A DNA stretch of 60,000 nt from Tubiluchus corallicola (lineage: Eukaryota > Priapulida > Priapulimorpha > Priapulimorphida > Tubiluchidae): the NCBI GenBank assembly GCA_030141605.1, contig JAQGDQ010000099.1:143194-203193 (forward strand). The letters are read 5' to 3'. Every line of letters begins with the position of its first letter. Position 1 is the first letter of the stretch. The notes below the pieces were generated by a model that saw nothing but the letters and a program-made list of their open reading frames with translations, ran no database searches and was not told the origin of the DNA. Positions 35,790 to 46,200 of the stretch are shown one piece after another. The position numbers and the translations under genes were made by a program.

Positions 35790-36240
35790 TGCTAATGAAG
35801 TATTTGCAATCTGACCATATGACGAAACTAGTGGATGTATGTGAAAAAGAGTGTTTCCTAACCGACACTGCAAATACTTCCTTGATGAAACTTAAGTCTA
35901 GCATGTTCGTTGTGTGGATAATGTGGCCAAATGAAAAAATCATTGAAACTGCGTGAATATGACATTACCATGAATGATACTGTATACCATAGCTAAGTCA
36001 ACATGTAAACCTCTTTCTTCCAATGATGTTATGTAGAATTCTTGCAATCGCGGTGAGTAAGTACGATTCTCAAGGCTTGCAACCCTGCAGGTAAACCTCA
36101 TCTGTACAGATTCCAGTACAACCATGTCTTTCAAATAATATGGGTTCCAAACTGGACTTGCGTTCTCAAATATAGGCCTCACAAACAAGAAAAACAGCAG
36201 AAGTCTGAAATCCCGAGCTTTGATTTGGAAACTACATTGA
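35790..36240 (-). pseudogene. LINE reverse-transcriptase C-terminal relic (Jockey/CR1/L2-like)
   Basis: The minus-strand frame at 35940-36230 reads LFVRPIFENASPVWNPYYL, then LESVQMRFTCRVASL, then RLQEFYITSLEERGLHVDLA and VYSIIHG. This is the typical thumb and C-terminal end of non-LTR retrotransposon polymerases (consensus VRPxLEYASPVWNP ... TSLEERRxRGDLI). Downstream, another frame shows VRKHSFSHTSTSF, matching the following VRKHFF-type motif, so at least one frameshift and stops separate the pieces. No upstream catalytic motif (FADD) was found; it is a dead 5'-truncated copy. Confidence 0.82.
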
Positions 36241-37358
36241 TTATATTGATTATTTGTGCTGGATAGAGGTTTGGTTCAAACAAAGTGTTAAGTGGTAAAA
36301 GTGATACACAGTACTGAGTATCCAATTTAATAAAAGAAATATTTGGTAGCCCAACAGGATTGTGACTGGATTTTTACAAGTTGCTTTTACTTTGCATTCA
36401 AAAGCTGGTGAAAAGTTCACAACATATTTGGTTGTACCACAAGGAATGAACCCGATCAGCAAAAATGCGCAGATGCAATCAGAAGCAGTTCTCTCAAAAA
36501 TTGAGAGACAAAATTTAATAATCACGAATCGTCACTAAAACAGTATAACAACTAGACTAACAAACCTAAAAATCAAACAAATAGCAGCTCAGTTAGTGAC
36601 CAATGGGTCTCTCCTGCTCCTACTCCAATATTATTCAAATTATACATTGTAATGCGAAACGAATCTTGAGGAAATAAATTGATTGAATTGAATAACAAGG
36701 CTGACTGTTTAAAAATTAATAAGTATAATTCAGAGTCTTAAATTGCCTCTTCTTCAAAAAGCTTACGCATGCAATGGTCAATAACTGAATCAAATCAACT
36801 TTCAAGTATTTGTTAACAATAATCACAGGCGTAGCAATAATCCATTCCTCTACACACTACACAAACGTCAAATTCATAAAGTTTTATATGTGAAAATAGC
36901 AGATAAGTAACAAAAGAAAACAATTTCAAAAGCTAACCTTATTGAGGAGAAAACGATAACACTTTTTGCACATAACTTCTTAATGCAAACCACAACGTGA
37001 CTACTACGGTTTGCGAAAACGCTTGACTGATTTCGACTTTTCGATATTTTCTTTCCCTCGACAATAGTTGTATAATTGCACAATATACAGTGGACGCATC
37101 GCTTCATTGCTCGCGACGTGTGTGTGGCAAAGAGCTAAGTCAAAAATTTAAAATGAATGAAATGATCGAAGCAATAACCGTCTTACCTGCATTTAACTGC
37201 AGTCACTGTAATAGATGATGACATAATCTTTATTCTTCTTCAGAACTTATTTTACCACACCATACCACCTACACCACACAACACTGTCTCCACCACTATT
37301 GATGGATAGCCACCAATACCATGCCACACACATCAGCCTGCCAGTCTGCCACAGATGA

Positions 37359-37363
37359 TCATT

Positions 37364-37397
<34 letters not shown>

Positions 37398-37410
37398 CAA
37401 CAACAACAAA
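37359..37410. repeat. ATG and CAA microsatellites
   Basis: About twelve GAT/ATG trinucleotides run directly into about four CAA units. Confidence 0.93.
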
Positions 37411-39630
37411 CAGGCTTTGCTTAGCTAACTAATCCCATAATGATGGTGATAGATTAACAGGTATTACCTTATTATTATAATTATAGTACTTGATAGCCAG
37501 CAGCACCTTGATGTATCACACTATGCTATCAGTACATCAAGCAGCCTTCTACATTGAGAATTAGAGAAATGAAACCTGGAATTATTTCATCCTTGTGAGA
37601 TCTAGTCTGTCAACGAAACCCATATTGTCACGCAGATCCCATCCCTGCTGTTTCCAAAGAACCACAGATCTATCGATCTCCATCCCTGACATCATTTTAA
37701 ATGCCAATATAAATGTTTCTCTGTACTGTATTGCCTCAAAGTTTACAAAAATCACGGAACTAGGCATGGGTAAGTGCTGATTGGGCAATATGTAACTGGC
37801 TAACTGCACCTGAATTTAACAATAGCAACAGCGCAGCAGCTACAATTAATTATTTGGACATCAGGTACAATATAGGCAAACAGCTAGGTAGGTCTAGCCA
37901 CAAATTAGTATAAAATGACAAATTACGGTAGTAGCTAGTAGCATTCAGACTGTTATTACTTTGGAAGCATTACCGTTTTAATTATTTCTTTCATTTTCAC
38001 TTATTTATCATGGGTTTGTGCTATAATTAAATTCCAATTTTGAAAGATAAACAATAATGATGGCAACAATGACAACAACAAAACAAAAACAACAGCTACA
38101 ACAACAATGCAAACAAGTACTACATCATTTAAATACAAGTTACAGCTACCTGTTTATTTTTTAAGTCGTAGGACTAGATTTCGTTGTCATGAATTATTCC
38201 CCCAATTGTAAGGTGTATCGGTTTAAATAAAACTGATGTTTTCGTAGTAATTCATTATTTTTATTGTTTATTTGATTATTATTGATGTCTTTCAAGTTTT
38301 GCTACCAAAAATTGAGTCAAAGTATGCAATACTGAAATGAGTCTGCATAGATGCTCATGCCATCTTTGCATCCTTCTTACATTTGGAGTTATGCTTACAT
38401 GTTAAAATGTGCATATTTCCAGAGATTCTAAATACATTCAAAACCTTATTTGTAATATGCATCAGGTGAGGAATAATTATTGTGCTATATTATAGTACGA
38501 TACGATTTTTTTCATGTCCAAAGGACCACTTTCCTGTATTTAAAGGTACCTTTGAATATGCCAGTAAATGAAAAAAATAGATTGTGTTATGCCTTTATTC
38601 GCAGCATTGTGCTGGGGTACTAGGTACCATGTGCTTTTGTTCCTGTCTTAAAAATATTTAATAACAATCAATAAATAGCAACCGAGTTAGTATTACTGTG
38701 TGCAAGCCATTATAGTAGTCACTGTTTAGGTTTTGGTGCTTGAGTACGTTATAAATGCAACTTGGGAATTTTTACATGACTTTAGAATCAGGTCTGTGAA
38801 CGATACCAAAGTTCACGTCGCGAGGAAGTTTCTGCTTTGTCAATGAAGTAATACACTAAAAATACGACGACGATAACGTTAGCAATTGTAACTGGCTTGC
38901 ACAAAATAATATGTCAGCACCCTATTATTTAGCTCTTCAGTAGTTTGAAGGACTATTTTTATTAATTTTAATATTTTATTTTGTTATTTTTTACTAGTGC
39001 TTTTTTAAACACGGGGAAAATAGACAGATAAAAGAAGAAGTATACACTTGTTCGTAGAAAGTGTATACAAGAATAATAAAATATATATTTAAATTATGAA
39101 CATTTTTTTAATTTGAGAAAAAACACAAAAATCCTAGTTTGCACAAAAACTATTATAAAAATTCTACTAGTAAGTTTATAATGCTATATTACACTGGGTA
39201 GATTCAGTTTAGGTGGTTCTTTTTTAAGGCATTCTCACATCGCCTAAATCAGAAATATCCCTGAAACTGCGAAAGCAGAGCTACAACTAACAACTACAAG
39301 TACAATAGAAAGATGCATCTTTTATCTGCACACTGCACAAACATTTCTTCTATTTATAAACAAAAATAATTTTAAAAAACTTGCTGTTACTGTTAGCGTC
39401 ACTAGACAGACTAAGATTGACCGATTTGATGAAATAATTAATATTTTAATTATTTAATATTTTTTATATTAATATTAATTGTTAATATCGATTTTTTTAT
39501 TATTAATATTTTCATGTGGGAGTTAGCAGAGAGCGATATTTTTATCTACTACTGTGCGCCACAGCGTAGGAAATCTCTTGTTGTGGTTTACACAATAAAA
39601 TAATTAATATTGGAACACACGATAATGAGG

Positions 39631-39725
39631 CGCTCTTGGCAGTCTTGGCGGCTTGACACTATTGGCGGCTTGGCGTTTTTGGTGGCTTGGCACTCTTGGC
39701 GTCTTGGCAGAGTGGCGTTCTTGGT
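39631..39725. repeat. Short-unit array around CTTGGCGG
   Basis: TCTTGGC, CTTGGCGG and CTTGGCAC variants recur about every 9-18 bp in an otherwise AT-rich region, making a local GC-rich patch. Open frames on both strands through it are by-products. Confidence 0.75.
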
Positions 39726-40704
39726 GATGGAGCGGGAGAGGGAGGGGAGGTTTGGAGTGGGAATGAGGTAGAGCGTTGGCAGTGGCACTGATATAGGAAG
39801 GTAGTGGGGTGTGAGGAGAACCACCTAAACTGCAAGTGCGGCATTACACTAATTGTTGAATTTTCATATTGTATCCCGTTTTTTGCTCAGTCCATATGAA
39901 AGTTTCGTTGTTTGTTCATTTAAAAACGATAAATTATTTTGTTTACTTGTAGGTTAGCTATTACTGTAGATTATTATTGTGATCTTCGTCACTGGAATTA
40001 CGAAATCAGTGAAGTGTGACCTTGAAGGCATATCAGTGCAGACAAAAGAAAGCAGAGGACTCTCCAAATACCAACAAAAAAGTTCCCAAGAAAGCACTCA
40101 TTATTTTCACTGGTACAGTTAGTTTTGTAGTCATGATCTATTACCAGAAAGGTCACCAATTATTTGGCAATTTCATAGCAGATAGCCATTGAGTACAGAA
40201 ATGGGGCTTTTGGAAATTTTTTTCCTTATTTGGTAAAATTTAACAGTATTGTGAGCAAGCACACAATTGGTTAACTATGTCAGAGGTCAAATACTCTAAT
40301 CAGTAACTTGTACTCAACTAGGTTTTTCTTAGAACTTGGACTCAAGCAATGAGTCTCTTACCTACCAAGGAGTCATATAACAACATTCTTACCAGAGACT
40401 ACCGAAAATGCCTTGTGCATAGTGGATTACAGTTTAGGATTAGGTTTAGTATAATAATTTTGATGGAATAAACGGTTTGAAATAAGCCTGTGCTTGTAAT
40501 GATAATTAACTGTGTATTGCATTTCTGCACTGAAAATAAAATAAGCCTTGAAATCATGAATTCTTATTAGACACTGTATAATGTACAGTAACACTTCTAT
40601 TTGATATCTATATCTGCCTGCATTAGTGCAGCAGATTTGGACTTGGACACCAAGGTCACTAGACTTTTTCGCTATCTGATCTTTGTGATAGGTTTAATCA
40701 TCTA

Positions 40705-41219
40705 GGAACATCCAGGGATGAGAATTTTCCGTGGATACGCGGAATTCCGAGTTTTTGGAAGACCAGTAGTGCCATTTTTGTAAATCGCAAAAATTCGTTG
40801 AGAAAATTTTTACGGACCAGTACATTATTTCACAAGCTGACCGCTAGTTGGCAGGCCGTGACTTTGTTTACATCATGTACATCAGTGTAACCACGTCTAT
40901 ATCTCTATGTACAAAAATATAGAATCAATTGTGCGGAGTTATTTGAGTCAATTGTAGACAGTTTTTATATACTTTTGCATAGGAGCGGCCAGTACTTAGG
41001 CGTTTTTGAGACAATTAGGTATCATGTATCCTTGATAGTTGGGTATTTTAAATTATGCATGAAACAAGGCAACTGTAAGTCCACTTAGAGGCTCTCTATG
41101 TACACAAAATTGCAATTTGTTGCTTTGCCCCTTTGAACCATGGGGGCTTATGTGGTCCCCAAACCCCCGGCCTGTTTCAGACTTTTTTGCAATTTGTCAT
41201 TCTCATCCCTGGGAACATC
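40705..41219. mobile_element. Non-autonomous hAT-like element (MITE) with perfect 8-bp target duplication
   Basis: The element is 40713-41211 (499 bp). Its first 13 bases, CAGGGATGAGAAT, are the exact inverse of its last 13. The flanks GGAACATC (40705-40712) and GGAACATC (41212-41219) are identical, the 8-bp duplication typical of hAT transposition. There is no transposase inside. Confidence 0.92.
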
Positions 41220-41386
41220 AGTGTTTTAAATATAAATGTGTGTTAAGAATTTTTTTTTATTGATAGAAAGATGCTTAAATTCTTTTTAAATATATTATTG
41301 TTGAAGCACTAATTTACATCCAGGGAGGGCATCGTGCAAGATGACTTCTGCTTTACGAAACTATGCATGGCTTAGAAAATTTTAAA

Positions 41387-42937
41387 TCATGAACCAGTGG
41401 CGTAGCCAGTACTTGTGGTGCCTGGGGGCAAAAAACGTCTGGCGCTTGCAATGTGTTGTGTACCTAAGGACTAATTTGTGTAGTTGTTCACTGAATCTTT
41501 GTATAAAAATGGAGAGATGTGTCAGGGTGCAGATATTGTTATTATGTTTACTTGGCCAAAATGCAAAATATATCAAACAATAAATTGATTAATTATTCAA
41601 CAAATGTGGACAGTATTATTATAAAATAAGTACGACAAACTAGTAATTAAATAATTGCAATCGTAGTATCATTAAACACAAAAATAAATGCTATTATCAA
41701 TAGGAAACTTAAAAAAATCACTTCTACTGGAAATCATTACGTTCACTAGGTTAAACGAATCATTTAATTACGACATCATTATAGTCATGTCATGGATATT
41801 AGAATAGAAAGAAATGTTAGTGGGGCATATCTAAATTTGTGTACACAGAGGCGGCACCATTATCATAGTGCCATCTCTAAGAATAGTATCTGTGTTTCTG
41901 CGAGCACTGTGCATAACGTATTTTTCGCTTTCGACGTCATGTTACGTATTTAGTTTTAAATCGGCTTATATCTTTGCACTGATGTCAACTCACCTCCGAA
42001 CTTCCAGTCCTGCAGCTACTAACAATCGTTTGTCTCCCAAACTGTACCACAACAATGGAATATGGATTTGCAATGTCCAAAACACCATTAAATCAAACTT
42101 ATCAAACGCCGTGTCCAACTACTTTAACTTCCCTAGTTCTTCTACTAGTTTTCACTCCTCCAAAAACTCCTGACGGGATCCTGTATCATTATAAAGTTAT
42201 GAAGGAGTGGGTGGACCATTTCTTAGTAAATTGGAATGTCAAAAAGCAACAGAAATATCAAGCGTTTGTCTAAATCAAAACATTAATACCTCGACTTGCA
42301 ACAAAATCTATGTAACTATGGAGTGAGAAAGCAACTCTTACAGCGCTCTATCCTTCTAATATTTTTATCATTTGTTTTGTGGGTGAAGCCACAATTTTTG
42401 CAGGTTCTTTGCATCCCTGAGCCCGACTTTCCTTTTTCGACATAATGGGATCAAAATAAACAAATTTTTTCCTAAGAATCACCCTAAATTTGATTTGCAG
42501 TACTGCACCAGAATAATTGTTTTCTATGCATTGGTCTAGGAAAGTCCCTGACACAGTCGTTAAACATTCAGCTCCAGCATTAAAATATGCAAATATTATG
42601 AAAGATACAGAACACTAAAGGTTTTAACAGTAATACAATCTGTATTTTAAAGAATAATTACAACGTTTCTCCAAAAATTGTCGATCTGCTAAGCCACGCA
42701 TAACCCTTAACATGCCATTAAGTAGCAATGTTAGCCTTTTTTTAGGTTGTACGTAGTAATTAAGTTAACACGTTGATCTCTGACTAGGCAATTTTCCTGT
42801 AGTTTGAAAATTTTTGTTAACTGCTTATGTTGGATTAGTAATTAAGAAGTAACAGTCATTAAAATCTAGAAGAATGTTGTGCCCGGGGACAATTGCCCCC
42901 TGTCGCCTTCACCCCTTTCTACACCTCTGTCTTGAGC
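41387..42937. mobile_element. hAT-like element, 1.5 kb, just upstream of mitoguardin exon 1
   Basis: The element is 41395-42929. The left end CAGTGGCGTAG mirrors the right end CTACACCTCTG with two mismatches, and both ends go on to a GGGGGCAA string. The flanks TCATGAAC and TCTTGAGC match at 6 of 8. Two overlapping open frames of about 70-100 codons at 41868-42273 do not look like a hAT transposase. Confidence 0.65.
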
Positions 42938-42999
42938 TCATGTAGACGACTGTAGTCTTGTAACTCATGAGCACATATAATTTATTATTTTTTTTCCAG

Positions 43000-43225
43000 G
43001 ATATGTCATCATCAAAACTATCTATTACCGTTCCCGGTCTGCCAGAAATTCCGTTTCCCACCAGTCGTCGTGCAAAAATCGTTGTCATCAGTGTCGGAAT
43101 GGGTATTGTCATTCTCGGCGTAGCCGCACGGTGCCTGCAACGAAGACGTAAGCGCACATGGCATGACATACGTGCTCGACAAGCTGCTAGAAAGAAATGT
43201 TTGGCAAATTTAAAAAGTCCAATGG
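43000..43225 (+). CDS. MIGA: Mitoguardin coding exon 1 (membrane anchor)
   Basis: It follows acceptor TTTTTCCAG; ATG at 43003 with G at -3; donor GTACGT, phase 1. It encodes MSSSKLSITV..., a hydrophobic segment (IVVISVGMGIVILGVAA) and a basic stop-transfer RRRKR. Since the exon begins at an acceptor, an upstream exon exists. It may be 5' UTR only, or could add N-terminal residues as in vertebrates. Confidence 0.88.
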
Positions 43226-46200
43226 GTACGTGTTAAAAATGCTCACATTTTTTACATAATTATATCTGTTTAAAACAAACTTTTTATTTAAGAAAATTTG
43301 CTTTGTTTTTACTGAAAGCAGATTATTTGTTGGCAAAGGTCTACATCAATTTCATATTTTAAAAAAGAGTAGCAAAACTATTTACTGAGTCAGTAACTAA
43401 GTTAATTCAAAATGTATGCTTGAATTGCAAACTTTTTACATTTTCGTGCATAAAACCAACGATCTTTTTTTTGTTTAACAGGACTGCTAGCTAACGCCGA
43501 TCTTTTACTTTGTGAAATTGTTGTTTTCTTTATAGAAGCTCGATATTGTAGACGGAGCAACAGTCCAGCAAACCAACAGTGCCGTGCAAATTCGATTTGC
43601 AGCGTAGGAGGTTATTCAACTTCATCCACGCACGAGAGTGTACAGCTTCATTTTTGTCGACAAGGTAAATGAACAAATTAACTTGACTAACAAAGTATTT
43701 ACTTAATACTAGTGAAGCTTCTAATTCAAGCAAATGCTGTTGTATTTATCTTTTGAAGGTACAACATTAATGCAGGTAAATGAAAATCAGAGCTCCAATA
43801 ACTGATTTTCATACACTCGACGGTAATTGTAGTCACTGCACGTGCAGTCCGTTCTGGAATTGTACATTAGTTGGTGATGAGCAGATTTACTATGATTAAG
43901 CTTTAGAAATCAAGAAGACTTAAAAGACACTATATCACATTAAACAATACAAAGAGTTTAGATAAAGACAGTAATATCAGAGACACAGTTGGAGACACTT
44001 AAGTCTTTATATACTATAATTAAGTTAAAACCCCAGTGTTTGCAGGGTTTCTGCTGCGCTAATTGGAATTATTACAAGAGTGATTAACTTTTTAGCTCTG
44101 CTTAACCTAATTTTTAGAATTGTTGCTACATCATAATTCTTAATATAAAGTGCTGTCATTTGAGGCTAGTAAATCTTAGAACTGTGATGCTTTATGCAGA
44201 GTTCTCGTTTTGAAGCCATTATTTTTTCTTTACCATAGTCCTAAGCCAGGGCTAAATTTCTTCGCTGTTCTGGTGACTATTCCGAAAATTTCTAAATCTA
44301 ACAGTTGCTATATGTGTTCCAAAAGTTCGCCAAATAGTCACAAAGCATACATGGTTCACCATGTCACCAAAACATCACTGGCTTTTATCCGGTGAATGTG
44401 AGAAATTTTAAATTCGCAAAAAATGGCAAAAACCATGTAAAATTGTTTAGAATTTGTGATAAAGTTGCGTGAATTTTTTTAGCAGCTGTTGAACTTGATC
44501 GTCATAAAAGAGTTGCGTCCCAATGAAACCCTGACTTTATGCTTCAGCTTAATTATTGGTTGCCTATTGCTTAGGTTTGGAAGCACTTGGGACGGCCATT
44601 CAGAACTGGGAAGATGCATTGTCTGCTGGCATGCCCCCGAATTTAGAGACAGGTGTCTTAGCTTTACCTGTGAGTCTTCTTAACTTTAAATTAATAACTC
44701 GCAAAAGCATAAATGCAACTGTCATATGTGACTTTTCTATGAGAAAGAAATCGTTTAATCGTTAAAAAATTTAATTTTTTATTGTTTAATTACTAACTGT
44801 TATTAATTTATCATATTAAAATTAAATACATTGTATGACTAACGCCTTAGATTAAGATTAGCGAACCAATGTTAAGAATTGCTGGTTGTGGTTAGTACCT
44901 GTATAGTTGACTACAGGAAAAAATCTAGACTATTGGTTGGCTAAACTGTGAACTACTGATCTAGACGCAAAATACCCGGGCTTACTTTTTGACTTTCTAA
45001 GCTCATCTAGAAAGTTTGATCTACAATTACAAACAAACTTTTAGAAAGCTTACGAATTAATGAAGAAAGACACTGTCATACAGACGAAATTTGCCCAGTA
45101 TATAACAAAATGGTCATAATTGTTTCTACAGACTCTAAATGGAGTTTAAATTGACTCTAATTAATTACACATAACTAACGAACAAATTAATTATGTGCTT
45201 ACATTTGCCATTGCCATAGATTTTCCACATGAGAATTATGCAACATAAAATAACGAGTGTCTTCTACAATAAGTTAACCTGTGTTTTGAGGCCAGACTGA
45301 CTTAACTTTAGTTAACAGGTGAGCTGGCTTTACAGGTCAAAAACAGTAAATGAGTCCTGAGTAACATGAAACTGTTGAATCACTTTTTACGTGCTCTCAC
45401 ATCTCATTGCTGCTGGCCAATGTGTTGAAAGTTTAAATGTTAAGGTGGATTGTCTTAAGTTAAACGATTTTTTGCTTAGAGTGCAGCTGAAAGCAAGTTC
45501 ACTCATCACCTGGAGCAATTAATCGAAAAAGCAATAGACATACAGGACGAATACGAACAGTTGTTCATGGGGAAAGCTACGGAGGCTGAAGATGATTTGT
45601 CTGTGATTCTAGAACAAAAGTAGGTTATTCGGTTTTAATGAGTTTTTTCAGTTACTTTGCACTGTTACACACAGAGATGAACTATAAATTGGGCCAGCAA
45701 CTCAATAGTATGTAACTAGCAAGTGCTGTATCTTAGATTAACAGTGGACAATTGCATTTCATAAATGTTACAGTGTGCAGCAAGAGTTGGTTAAAACATG
45801 TTTTCCAAAAATTGCTTTTTACAAACTCTTTTATAAATGTAAATTTTACAAACTTTACAAATGCAAATGTATAAGATGTTTTTCTTTAAAAATCGTTGGT
45901 TTACTGTACACAGCAGAGCAGAAAATTAGCTGCTTGTAGAAAAAACAAAGTTTTCAGATAAATATCTCAGTACTTTGCTGTTGTATTAAATACTCACCAT
46001 CATTGTCATCATATGCCCATTATGTCTGTCGGGAAGCAGAATTCTAAAATGACAGAGATCTGTTCTCAAGACAGACAAACACAGCAGTAATCCAACAAAA
46101 AACTACACATTGTTATGTCAGTGGCTTGTCAGCACCACTTCCGACTATCAGATATTGTTGTATTACCAACATGGGAAATCATTTTTCCCAGAGTAGAAAA

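Larger units (their letters stand above)
36241..40712. other. Intergenic region between the divergent genes
   Basis: It contains ATG/CAA microsatellites (37359-37410), a low-complexity CAA-rich stretch (about 38060-38110), AT-only runs (39420-39500) and a TTGGCGG array (39631-39725). Non-coding first exons or promoters of either gene may be here but none could be identified. Confidence 0.4.

Noticed and set aside
37582-37809. 75-codon minus-strand frame near the LINE relic, considered as more of the element
   Set aside because: The translation does not show any of the conserved motifs expected downstream or upstream of the polymerase fragment.
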